A stretch of DNA of 64,000 nucleotides from Pseudomonas guariconensis (GTDB lineage: Bacteria; Pseudomonadota; Gammaproteobacteria; Pseudomonadales; Pseudomonadaceae), in assembly GCF_024127895.1 (NCBI RefSeq), contig NZ_JAMYBK010000019.1, positions 1 through 64,000 of the forward strand. The letters are read 5' to 3'. The position numbers and the translations under genes are program-made. The notes below the pieces were generated by a model. The model made no database searches and was not told the origin of the DNA. It was given only the letters and a program-made list of their open reading frames with translations. Every line of letters starts with the position of its first letter. Within the stretch, counting starts at the first letter, position 1. This document shows, piece after piece, positions 1 to 7,746 of the stretch.

Positions 1-618
1 GGGGCTGACGATCACCTGGCCGTCGCGGTCGGCCAGGAAGGCATGGCCGATGCCGCCGAAGTCCACGGCGTTGATGATGTCCACCAGGGTGTCCAGGCTC
101 AGGTCGCCGCCGACCACGCCCAGCAGTTCAGCGTCGGCACGGGCCTTCACCGGGATGGCGATGGTCACTACCTGGCCGCCCACCGAGGCTTGGTAGGGCG
201 GGGTCAGCAGGGTCTGGTCGGCGGTCACCGCCGCGGTGTACCAGGGGCGCTGGCGCGGGTCGTAGCCGTCGGGCATCTTGGCGTCCGGACGTTGGGTGAA
301 CAGCCCGTCGTTGCGGCCGAAGTAGGTGAACTGGAAGTTGCGGGTATAGGACGGCTGGTCGACCAGCCCCGGCAGGTTGTCGCCGGCACCTTGCTGGGCG
401 ATGTCCTGGGCTAGGTTCTCCAGCACCAGGATGCGCCCGCTCATCCAGTTCTGCACGCTGCTGGCGGTCTGCGCGCCGGCCTGGCGTACGGAGGCCTCGA
501 TGTTCTGGCGGATGATGTTGCGCTGCAAATAGTCGTTGTAGAGGGTGAACGAGGCGAATGCCAGGACCACGACGGCGCAGGCGCTGAGCAGGATCTTGTG
601 GCGGAATTTCAGGTTCAT
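1..618 (-). CDS. Methyl-accepting chemotaxis protein, dCache amino-acid sensor type (C-terminus outside window)
   Basis: Only the first 206 codons are present. The N-terminus is a short basic stretch followed by a membrane helix (about residues 9-30), then a periplasmic region. The motif GYDPRQRPWY followed by GVVGGDLSL matches the Y...R.WY...D signature that binds the amino group of amino acids in dCache_1AA sensors such as PctA/PctB of P. aeruginosa. The HAMP and signalling domains must lie beyond the left edge. It probably senses amino acids or related amines and signals to CheA. The ligand is inferred from the motif only. A flagellar sigma-28-like promoter lies about 75 bases upstream of the start. 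Confidence 0.88.
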   Translation of the reverse strand, partial: MNLKFRHKILLSACAVVVLAFASFTLYNDYLQRNIIRQNIEASVRQAGAQTASSVQNWMSGRILVLENLAQDIAQQGAGDNLPGLVDQPSYTRNFQFTYFGRNDGLFTQRPDAKMPDGYDPRQRPWYTAAVTADQTLLTPPYQASVGGQVVTIAIPVKARADAELLGVVGGDLSLDTLVDIINAVDFGGIGHAFLADRDGQVIVSP

Positions 619-691
619 GTTTCGAGACCTTGGGCCAGTGGGAGGGGGCGCCGCGCGCTTGTGGCGCGCATGGCGGGACCTGTCATCACCG

Positions 692-718
692 GTATCGGCC
701 GATCCTGAAAAATATTGA
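692..718 (-). promoter_or_regulatory. Sigma-28 (FliA)-type promoter of the chemoreceptor gene
   Basis: Read on the minus strand, TCAATATT is followed after exactly 11 bases by GCCGATAC. This matches the FliA arrangement (a TAAAGTTT/TCAAG-like element, 11 bases, GCCGATAA) expected for motility and chemotaxis genes. It sits about 75 bases upstream of the chemoreceptor start. Confidence 0.55.
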
Positions 719-759
719 AAGGCCCTGCGTCGTAGGACATGGCCGGAATTCGTAACCCA

Positions 760-1761
760 TTACTCGCGCGCCCTTGGCGTGCTGCCCAGCAGGCTGTCCT
801 CGACTTGCCCGGACAGGTAGTAGACCCCGGCCATGGCGCCGCTCTGACGGTTCTCCATCAAGTCGCGCCATTCCTCGTTCAGTGCCACGTTGAGGATCAC
901 CCGCAACTGCTCGACCATCTGCGGGTGCTCCTGGTCATGGCTGACCATGCCGAAGCCAGCCACCGCCACCGAGATCATCGCCCCGGCCGCCTTGCCCACC
1001 GCCGCCGCGACGGCGCTGGCGATGCCACGCGGGGCGAGGGTGGCGCCGAGTTTCTCGCTGGCGCGGTTGGCCACCGACGACAGCCCCGCCTGGGTCTGCC
1101 CCGGCGCTCGGGTGGCCTGCTGGTGCAGGTGCTGGCGCAGGGCCTGCCAGGCCGGTTGCTGTGCCAGGGACTTGGCCCGCAGGAGCTGGTACAGCGTGGC
1201 GTCGCGCGCCTGCGGTGGGCCCAGGGCGATGGCCGGGATGCGGTTCAGGCGTTGGCTGAATTGGTCGGGCGGGGCGTTGTAGCGTTGGATGATGGCCGGC
1301 AACTGCTGGCCGAGCAGTTGCAGGTACAGCTCGCTGGCGCGGTCGCGAATGGCTTCGGGGTCGATCTGTTCGGCGACGGGTTCGATCACCCGCTTGTGGT
1401 ACTGCGCCTGCAGGTATTGGGCCAGGCGCCGTTCCGGCGGTTGCGCGCCGTTGCCGCTGTTCATCTTGTACCAGGCCACCTTGAGGGTGAGCCATTGCTG
1501 GGTCCAGTAGCCGGTGAACCAGGGGATGAAGTCGCTCTCGGTGCGTCGCTGCACCTGCTCCTTCCAGACCCGCATGGAGCGCCGGGCATAGTCGTTGGCC
1601 GAGCCGGTGGCGGCGACCGAGGCGCCGATCAGATCCTGGTCGATGCGCTGCCAGACCGCCGGTGTCGGGGTTATCGGCGGCGGAGCAGGGGGCTGCTTGC
1701 TGGCGCAGCCAGACAGCGCCAGGAGCAGGCAGAGCAGCAGGAGCGGGATGCGCGGGTTCAC
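760..1761 (-). CDS. Putative lipoprotein of unknown function
   Basis: A 333-residue protein with a typical lipoprotein signal: a hydrophobic run at residues 5-16 and a lipobox LSGC with the lipidated cysteine at about residue 19, followed by a proline-rich linker. I recognise no enzymatic motif. A glycine/alanine-rich hydrophobic stretch near residues 245-275 (AAAVGKAAGAMISVAVAGFG) could insert in or lie against a membrane, and two tryptophan-rich segments precede it. It is transcribed towards the chemoreceptor gene, but 140 bases and that gene's own promoter separate them. It is an envelope protein of unknown role; the coding call is firm, the function is not. Confidence 0.8.
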   Translation of the reverse strand: MNPRIPLLLLCLLLALSGCASKQPPAPPPITPTPAVWQRIDQDLIGASVAATGSANDYARRSMRVWKEQVQRRTESDFIPWFTGYWTQQWLTLKVAWYKMNSGNGAQPPERRLAQYLQAQYHKRVIEPVAEQIDPEAIRDRASELYLQLLGQQLPAIIQRYNAPPDQFSQRLNRIPAIALGPPQARDATLYQLLRAKSLAQQPAWQALRQHLHQQATRAPGQTQAGLSSVANRASEKLGATLAPRGIASAVAAAVGKAAGAMISVAVAGFGMVSHDQEHPQMVEQLRVILNVALNEEWRDLMENRQSGAMAGVYYLSGQVEDSLLGSTPRARE

Positions 1762-1855
1762 GCGGCGAGCCTCCCTGGATAGAGGCTGGAGTGATTCCCT
1801 GAGTATAGGTGGGGGGAGGTGGGGGCTGATCAGTTAAGCGGGGCCTTGTCATGTT

Positions 1856-1971
1856 GGGGCTGCTTTGCAGCCCATCGCGGGCAAGCCCGCTCCTACAGGT
1901 TCGGCGCCGCTCTGAAGAATGGCGCAGTCTCTGTGGAGCGGGCTTGCCCGCGATGGGCCGCAAAGCGGCCC
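1856..1971. repeat. REP palindrome pair (inverted)
   Basis: Two Pseudomonas-type REP units face each other: a unit with core CGCGGGCAAGCCCGCTCC and its reverse complement about 35 bases later. The left unit is preceded by CAGTTAAGCGGGGCC TTGTCAT, a flank seen again near 47,880. The pair fills the gap between the lipoprotein and GntR genes. Confidence 0.85.
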
Positions 1972-1989
1972 TGAATGGCTCGCCAGGGG

Positions 1990-2685
1990 TTACGCCTGGC
2001 CGCTCTCATCCAGGTCGAGCTTGGCCTCCAGGCGGTCCAGGTGTTCGTTCATCAGCGCCTGGGCCGTTTCGACGTCACCGCTTTCCACGGCATCGATGAT
2101 CGCCGCATGCTCCTGCCAGGCGCAGTGCTCGCAGCAGGGCGACTCGTAGCGGGCGATGATCAGCGAGGTCATCGGCACCAGCCCGTTGAGAAAGCGCGCC
2201 AGCGGCGCATTGGCCGCCACCTGGGCCAGCTTGAGGTGGAACTCGCCGCCCAGGCGGATCGCCGCGCAGCGTTCGCCGTGTTCGTGGTGCAGGCGCTCGC
2301 GTTCGACCAACTGGCGCAATTGGCGGATCTGCGCCGGGCGGGCGCGCTGGGCGGCCAGGCTGATCAGCGTGCTCTCGGCCAGGCGCCGGGCGCTGAGCAC
2401 CTGGCGCGCCTGCTGCGGATCGGGGGTGGCCAGGTGCGCGGTGTGGCTGGGGCGCTGGACCACCACCTGCTGGTCCGACAAGCGTCCCAGTACCCGGCGG
2501 ATCACCGTGCGGCTGACCCCGAAGGCATTGCCCAGGGCCTGTTCGGGCAAGGCGCTGCCGGGCGGCAGGCGCTGCTCGAGGATGGCGTCGAACAGGCGCG
2601 GGTAGATCTGCTCGGCCGACAGGCGGGTCTCGCCGGCGGCGAGCAGGGCTGGCAGGTGAGGGGCGGCGTGGGCGCAGGCGGTCAT
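1990..2685 (-). CDS. GntR family transcriptional regulator, FCD subfamily
   Basis: A 231-residue regulator. The winged helix is at about residues 20-85 (AEQIYPRLFDAILEQRL, then FGVSRTVIRRVL as recognition helix). The C-terminal FCD ligand domain keeps three histidines expected for metal binding (FHLKL, QEHAAI, NEHLDRL). A good ribosome site (AGGAGAG) precedes the ATG. It starts 16 bases after the stop of another FCD regulator gene, so the two are probably cotranscribed with the upstream transporter gene. FCD regulators usually respond to carboxylic acids. The target is not certain; regulating the transporter or a distant catabolic gene is inference. Confidence 0.85.
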   Translation of the reverse strand: MTACAHAAPHLPALLAAGETRLSAEQIYPRLFDAILEQRLPPGSALPEQALGNAFGVSRTVIRRVLGRLSDQQVVVQRPSHTAHLATPDPQQARQVLSARRLAESTLISLAAQRARPAQIRQLRQLVERERLHHEHGERCAAIRLGGEFHLKLAQVAANAPLARFLNGLVPMTSLIIARYESPCCEHCAWQEHAAIIDAVESGDVETAQALMNEHLDRLEAKLDLDESGQA

Positions 2686-2701
2686 GGTCGCTCTCCTGGG
2701 G

Positions 2702-3412
2702 TCATGGGCCCGGGTGTTCGTCGGGGATGTTCAGTTCGATGCCCATGCGCTGGCCCTCCTCGAGGATGTGCCGGCGCATCTGGGCACTGGCCTGGGCGCT
2801 GTTCTTGTCGCGGATGGCACGCACCACGGCTTCGTTCTCGGTCAGCCGCGCGGCCAGGTGTTCAGGCGAGTTGCGCAGCATCTCGGCGCTCTGCTTGAGG
2901 GCATTGCCGGTCTGCTGCACCACGCTCTGGAAGATCGGGTTGGTGGTCAGGGCGAACAGCGCCTCGTGGAAGGCGATGTAGGCGTTGACGCCGGCCTCGC
3001 TGTCACCGGCCTCCAGGGCCTCGCGCATGTCCATCAAGGTCAGGCGCAGTTGGCCGATGTCCTGGCTGTTGGCCGATTGGGCGACCAAGCCGACGATGAA
3101 GGGCTCGAGGGTGTAGCGCAGTTCCAGCACGTCGGCCAGGCTGGCCGTGGCCAGGGTGTCGGCGGCCTGTTCCTGCTCCTGGGCGGCGACCTCGGCCTCG
3201 AGCACCAGCACGCCCTTGCCGGGCAGCGAGCGTACCAGGCCCTGGGTTTCCAGCACGGTCACCGCTTCACGCAGGCTGGGCCGGCTGATGCCCAGCTGTT
3301 CGGCCAGCTCGCGTTGGCCGGGAAGCATCTCGCCGCTGCGCCACTGGCCGCGGGCCAAGGCCTGGCGGAGTTTTTCCACCACCGAATTGACGACGGTCGA
3401 TGAGCTGATCAC
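2702..3412 (-). CDS. GntR family transcriptional regulator, FCD (FadR/LldR-like) subfamily
   Basis: I chose the GTG at 3412 (VISSSTVVNSV) because AAGGGAG lies six bases before it; an ATG at 3478 in the same frame would add 22 untypical residues that overlap the transporter's end. This gives 236 residues. The winged helix spans about residues 5-70 (LAEQLGISRPSLREAV). The FCD domain has histidines in FHEAL and RRHILEE, but the usual middle histidine is asparagine (ENEAVV), so its metal site may be incomplete. It follows the dctA-like gene by 66 bases. Two NGGTnnnACCN sites in front of that transporter fit operators of the LldR/PdhR type, which makes this the likely local regulator (inference). 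Confidence 0.85.
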   Translation of the reverse strand: MISSSTVVNSVVEKLRQALARGQWRSGEMLPGQRELAEQLGISRPSLREAVTVLETQGLVRSLPGKGVLVLEAEVAAQEQEQAADTLATASLADVLELRYTLEPFIVGLVAQSANSQDIGQLRLTLMDMREALEAGDSEAGVNAYIAFHEALFALTTNPIFQSVVQQTGNALKQSAEMLRNSPEHLAARLTENEAVVRAIRDKNSAQASAQMRRHILEEGQRMGIELNIPDEHPGP

Positions 3413-3478
3413 GGTTCGCTCCCTTGAAGTTGCATCGGGTCTCCTTGCGGCCGGCGCATCGCACCGGCCGCGGGTCAT

Positions 3479-4792
3479 TCAGAATTCCTGCTGGTGGGCC
3501 TGGGGGGGCTGCTTGCGGGGCGTCGGCGCGAAGCCAGGCTTGCCGGACAGTACATTGTGCGCACGCTCCAGGTCGATGTCCTTCTCCCAGCGGGCGATGG
3601 CCACGGTGGCGACGCAGTTGCCGATCAGGTTGGTCAGCGCCCGGCCGATGCCCATGAACCAGTCCACCGCCAGCACCAGCACCAGGCCCACCACCGGGAT
3701 CGCCGGCACGGCGGTCAGGGTCGCGGCGAGGATCACCAGGGCCGAACCTGGGATGCCATGGGCACCCTTGGACGTCACCAGCGACACCAGTAGGATGGTC
3801 AGCAGGTCGGTCATGGCCAGCGGCGTGCCGGTGGCGTTGGCGATGAACACGATGGCCAGGGTCAGGTAGATGGAGAAGCCGTCGAGGTTGAACGAGTAGC
3901 CGGTGGGGATCACCAGGCCCACGGTGGAGCTGCCGATGCCCAGGTGCTCGAGCTTGCGCATGATCTGCGGCAGCACGGCGTCGGAGGAGGCGGTACCGAG
4001 GACGATGGTCAGCTCCTCGCGCAGGTACTTGATGAACGGCAACAGCTTCATGCCCGACAGGCGCATCACCGTGCCGAGGATGATCAGCACGAAGCCCGCG
4101 CAGGTCAGGTAGAACAGCGCCACCAAGCCGCCCAGGTGCTGCAGCGACTCCAGGCCGTACTTGCTGGTGGTGAAGGCGATGGCGCCGAACACGCCCAGCG
4201 GCGCCAGGCGCACGATCATGCCCATGATGCGGAACACCACGTGGCTGAGCTCGTTGATCAACCGCGAGATACCCGAGGCCGACTCGCCTACCAGGTTCAG
4301 CGCGCTGCCGAACAGCACCGAGAACAGCAGCACCTGGAGGATGTTGTTGTCGGCGAAGGCGCCGACCACCGATGTCGGGATCAGGTCCATGAAGAATGCT
4401 GCTGCGCCGTGGATGTGTTGGCTGCGCTCGGCCAGGTTGCTGGCATCGGCGCTGGAGAGCTGGTCCAGGTGGATGTTGGCGCCGCTGCCGATGCCGGTGC
4501 TGAAGGCGAACACCAGGCCGATCACCAGGGCGATGGTGGTCAGCACTTCGAAGTAGATCACCGACTTCAGGCCGATGCGTCCGACCTTCTTCAGGTCGCC
4601 CGCGCCGGAAATGCCGCTGACCACCACGCAGAAGACGATCAGGCCGATGAGCATCTTGATCAGCTTGATGAAGCCGTCACCCAGGGGTTTGAGTTGCAGG
4701 GAAAGGTCGGGGAAGCTGAGACCGCAGGCAATGCCGAGGGCCAGGCCCAGCACGACTTGGAGGAAGATCGAACGCGAGCACCATTTGAGCAT
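3479..4792 (-). CDS. dctA: C4-dicarboxylate/cation symporter, DctA-like (DAACS family)
   Basis: A 437-residue polytopic inner-membrane transporter of the dicarboxylate/amino acid:cation symporter family. Diagnostic segments are the serine-rich re-entrant loop GTASSDAVLP (the dicarboxylate DctA version), PTGYSFNLDG, and the TSKGAHGIPGS loop. It probably imports succinate, fumarate or malate with protons or sodium. No clear ribosome site precedes the ATG. It leads a probable operon with two FCD-type GntR regulators. Two operator-like sequences lie upstream. Other DAACS members move glutamate or aspartate, so the substrate is assigned by motif similarity only. Confidence 0.85.
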   Translation of the reverse strand: MLKWCSRSIFLQVVLGLALGIACGLSFPDLSLQLKPLGDGFIKLIKMLIGLIVFCVVVSGISGAGDLKKVGRIGLKSVIYFEVLTTIALVIGLVFAFSTGIGSGANIHLDQLSSADASNLAERSQHIHGAAAFFMDLIPTSVVGAFADNNILQVLLFSVLFGSALNLVGESASGISRLINELSHVVFRIMGMIVRLAPLGVFGAIAFTTSKYGLESLQHLGGLVALFYLTCAGFVLIILGTVMRLSGMKLLPFIKYLREELTIVLGTASSDAVLPQIMRKLEHLGIGSSTVGLVIPTGYSFNLDGFSIYLTLAIVFIANATGTPLAMTDLLTILLVSLVTSKGAHGIPGSALVILAATLTAVPAIPVVGLVLVLAVDWFMGIGRALTNLIGNCVATVAIARWEKDIDLERAHNVLSGKPGFAPTPRKQPPQAHQQEF

Positions 4793-4863
4793 GGGAGGGA
4801 TCTCTGGTCGGTGTCCTTGCTTCGATGCCGGGAGGGGCGAAAGAGCGCAGGACTTAATTATTG

Positions 4864-4949
4864 TGGTCTTACCGGTTTGTTCAGCGCCGGATCATAAAAC
4901 CGTGAAATTTTCGTTTTTGCAAGGATTTTTGGCCTTACCGGTCTGACCA
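4864..4949. promoter_or_regulatory. Paired GntR/FCD operator candidates upstream of dctA
   Basis: TGGTCTTACCG (4864-4874) and CGGTCTGACCA (4939-4949) both fit NGGTnnnACCN, the core recognised by LldR/PdhR-type FCD regulators. Their centres are 75 bases apart, about seven helical turns, which would permit looping over the AT-rich promoter stretch between them. Read by eye; no footprint is implied. Confidence 0.45.
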
Positions 4950-5009
4950 GTTGTGGTGCAGTCTGGTACAACACGCTCTGGGACGGTGCAGAGGGGTCAA
5001 TGGGGCCGT

Positions 5010-5345
5010 TCATCGCTCCCGGGGCGGGGCTTCAGGCGTGGCCAAGGCCTGGTCCACGGCTGCAATTAGCTTGCCAAGGTCCTTGGGCGGGGCCTTGTGG
5101 ATCACGCCGAACAGGTAGGCACGCTGCTCCTCTTCGTCGTCCGGTTCGGCGAAGAAGGCCTTGGGTTTGACGCCCAGCACCGTGGCGAATAGCAGGAGGG
5201 CATCGATGCTGGGGGTGTAGGTACCGGTCTCGAAGCGGCTGATGGTCTTGGGATCGAAGCCGGTCCGCTCGCCAAGTTGCGCCTGCGTGAGGCCCGCCAG
5301 CTTGCGATAGCGGCGCAGGGCAGAGCCCAGACCTGATCTCGTCAT
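5010..5345 (-). CDS. XRE-family helix-turn-helix regulator
   Basis: A 111-residue protein from the ATG at 5345. An in-frame ATG at 5369 would add eight residues but sits only four bases from a palindrome that looks like its own operator, so I prefer the inner start. Residues 4-62 form an XRE/Cro-type helix-turn-helix (LAGLTQAQLGERTGFDPKTI). The C-terminus is acidic (EPDDEEEQ) and then charged, without a recognisable ligand domain. It is divergent from the c-di-GMP gene and has no cognate toxin gene beside it. Autoregulation is likely; targets are unknown. Confidence 0.8.
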   Translation of the reverse strand: MTRSGLGSALRRYRKLAGLTQAQLGERTGFDPKTISRFETGTYTPSIDALLLFATVLGVKPKAFFAEPDDEEEQRAYLFGVIHKAPPKDLGKLIAAVDQALATPEAPPRER

Positions 5346-5372
5346 CGCTTGTTTCCCATTTGGAATCAAGAA

Positions 5373-5396
5373 CTTAACGCTAAATTTCAGCGTAAG
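5373..5396. promoter_or_regulatory. Imperfect palindrome, probable XRE operator
   Basis: On the minus strand CTTACGCT-GAAATTT-AGCGTTAAG forms an almost perfect inverted repeat about 28 bases upstream of the preferred XRE start. The location and symmetry suggest autorepression. Confidence 0.5.
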
Positions 5397-5752
5397 GCAA
5401 CAGCATGCGGCATCACCTTTGTTGGCAAAATGTGATGGTGTTCGTAGAATTCGATTTTCGGCCGATCAGCCATCGTTGATGTACGGGCCTCGGCCGGGTT
5501 CGTGCCGGGCCGTAAGTGAAGGCGCCAGCGGATATTGGAACTGATCGAGGATGAACGGTTCCGGCCTGCCTCCGTCATGGGGCGGGGCGTCGGATCGTCA
5601 GTGAATGGAGTCTCATCGTGCCTCTCGACCTGCCGGGTTTCCCGGCCGAACACTGCGTTCCCGACCAGCCACGGCGTATGCTTCATTGGCATGGTCGGAT
5701 CGGTGCCGGGCCTCGCGCCCTGGCACGGCTCTTCGAACGCTAGGGTGCCGCG
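5397..5752. other. Non-coding gap between XRE gene and PAS-GGDEF-EAL gene
   Basis: About 355 bases. The frame of the downstream gene is closed by a TAG only 12 bases before its ATG, and no open frame here has a ribosome site or recognisable protein. It presumably holds the two divergent promoters; I see no REP element. Confidence 0.5.
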
Positions 5753-7435
5753 ATGGACGAAAACTACCGCGCCGCCGTGGATGCCGCCGCGATCTTCTCG
5801 GAAACCGACCTGCGTGGGCGGATCACCTACGTCAACCAGCAGTTCTGCCGTATTTCCGGCTACAGCCGTGAGGAGTTGCTCGGGGCCAACCATCGCATTC
5901 TCAATTCCGGCCTGCACGAGCCGGAGTTCTTCAGCGGCATGTGGCGTGCCCTGGTCGCCGGCAAAGTGTGGCGGGGCGAGATCTGCAACCGTGCCAAGGA
6001 CGGTTCGTTGTATTGGGTCGACAGCACCATGGTGCCGCTGCTCGATCCGCTCACCGGGACGGTGCGCAAGTACGTGTCGATCCGTTTCGACGTCACCGAG
6101 AAGCGCCAGCTGCTGCATACCCTGCAATGGCGGGTCGGTCACGATGTGCTGACCGGCCTGCCCAACCGCGCCTACCTCTGCGACCTGCTCGGCCAGGCCA
6201 TGGCCTTTTCCCGCCGGGAAGACATTTCCCTGGCGGTCTGCATGCTCGACCTGGATGGCTTCAAGGCGGTCAACGACGGCTATGGCCATGCCGTCGGCGA
6301 CCTGCTGCTGGTCGAGGTGGCGCAGCGCCTGAAGGGTATCTTGCGCGGTGGCGATGCGGCGGCACGGCTGTCGGGAGACGAGTTCGTGCTGATCCTGCGG
6401 CATGTCGAAGGCAGCCGCCAACTGCATGCCGCCCTGCAACGGATTCTCCGGGCCCTGGCTGCGCCCTATGTGATCCGCGGTCAGCCGCTGTCCTTGAGCG
6501 CCAGCATCGGCGTCACCCTGTTCCCCCAGGACGACGAGGATGCCGACACCCTGGTGCGCCATGCCGACCAGGCCATGTACGTGGCCAAGCAGCGCGGGCG
6601 CAACCGTTACCATGTGTTCGACGTGTCCCAGGAACTGGAACTCAGGGCTACCCACCAGGCCGTGGCCCGGGTGCGCAAGGCCCTGCGCCAGGACCAACTG
6701 GTGCTGCACTACCAGCCCAAGGTGAACATGCGCAGTGGCCAGGTGCTCGGCTTCGAGGCGTTGCTGCGCTGGCTGCACCCGGACAAGGGGGCGGTACTGC
6801 CTGGTGAGCTCCTGTGGCAGGTGGAGCAGACCGACCTGGTCGTGGAAATCGGCGAATGGGCCATCGGCCAGGCCCTGGCACAGTTGCAGCGCTGGCAGGG
6901 CTGCGGTTGGTCGGTGAGCGTCAACATCGCCGCCCGACACCTGCAGAGTGGCGACTTCGTCGAACGCCTGGAGGGGTTGTTGGCACGGTACCCAGGCGTG
7001 GGCCCGGGGCAACTGGAGCTGGAGATCGTCGAGTCGGTGGCGGTCGACAACCTGCAGCACGTCAGCCGCTGCCTGGAGGCCTGCCGGGCGCTGGGGGTAG
7101 CGGTTTCCCTGGACAACTTCGGCACCGGCCATTCCTCGCTGAACCACCTCAGGTGCCTGCCGGCCCGGACCATCAAGATCGACAGCACGTTCGTGCGCGA
7201 TATCCTGCATGACCCTGATGAGCGGGCGCTGGTCCGTGCGGTGCTCGGCCTGGCCCATGCCTTTGGCCGCAGGGTGATCGCCGAGGGGGTGGAGAGCCTG
7301 GAGCATGGGCGGGTGCTGATGGAACTGGGGTGTGACCTGGGCCAGGGGCATGGCATTGCCCCGCCGATGCTGGCGCAGGCGGTGCCGGGATGGGTGCAGG
7401 GGTACCGGCAGCCGGTGGCGTGGCGGCAGGTGTGA
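5753..7435 (+). CDS. PAS-GGDEF-EAL cyclic-di-GMP protein with altered EAL metal motif
   Basis: A 560-residue cytoplasmic protein with no membrane helix. Residues 8-120 form a PAS/PAC sensor (GRITYVNQQFCRISGYS). Residues 130-290 form a GGDEF domain whose signature is SGDEF (207-211), a variant often still active. Residues 305-550 form an EAL domain with E335-A-L and NIAARH, VES, IKID, EGVES and GQG elements in place. The loop-6 motif normally DDFGTG reads DNFGTG (454-459): the second aspartate, a metal ligand in characterised phosphodiesterases, is asparagine. It may make c-di-GMP, or degrade it weakly, under PAS control. The start is fixed by an in-frame stop 12 bases upstream; the ribosome site is weak. 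Confidence 0.9.
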   Translation: MDENYRAAVDAAAIFSETDLRGRITYVNQQFCRISGYSREELLGANHRILNSGLHEPEFFSGMWRALVAGKVWRGEICNRAKDGSLYWVDSTMVPLLDPLTGTVRKYVSIRFDVTEKRQLLHTLQWRVGHDVLTGLPNRAYLCDLLGQAMAFSRREDISLAVCMLDLDGFKAVNDGYGHAVGDLLLVEVAQRLKGILRGGDAAARLSGDEFVLILRHVEGSRQLHAALQRILRALAAPYVIRGQPLSLSASIGVTLFPQDDEDADTLVRHADQAMYVAKQRGRNRYHVFDVSQELELRATHQAVARVRKALRQDQLVLHYQPKVNMRSGQVLGFEALLRWLHPDKGAVLPGELLWQVEQTDLVVEIGEWAIGQALAQLQRWQGCGWSVSVNIAARHLQSGDFVERLEGLLARYPGVGPGQLELEIVESVAVDNLQHVSRCLEACRALGVAVSLDNFGTGHSSLNHLRCLPARTIKIDSTFVRDILHDPDERALVRAVLGLAHAFGRRVIAEGVESLEHGRVLMELGCDLGQGHGIAPPMLAQAVPGWVQGYRQPVAWRQV

Positions 7436-7746
7436 GTCGGGGAGGGGATGGTAGGAGGAAGAGAGGGCTTGCGAGTACTGGGACCGCTTCGCGCCCCATC
7501 GCCGATTGGTGAACACCGCTGGACCCTGTGGGAGATCCCCCAGCCTTTGGGCTGCGCTGTCACGCAGAGAACTGATAGTGGCTTTACGCGGCCCCTGTGG
7601 GAGCGGGTCCCTGCTAAATCAATGAGTTAGCGTTTGTTCTATGAGCGCGGCCTTGTCGGGGCGCCGTACCGGTCGGAAAGGGGCGCGAAGTGGCCTCAGA
7701 TTGCAGTAGGAAGTGGCCGCCACAGCAAGAAAGCCGGCTCACCCGC

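Noticed and set aside
4900..4960. A sigma-54 promoter for the dctA-like gene, expected from DctB/DctD systems
   Set aside because: The nearest GG...GC pair (AAGGCC...TTGC) has 12 rather than 10 intervening bases, and no DctB/DctD genes are in the window.
5387..7516. A 709-codon open frame antisense to the PAS-GGDEF-EAL gene
   Set aside because: Low-complexity His/Gln/Arg translation and no start signal. The sense frame has all three domains.
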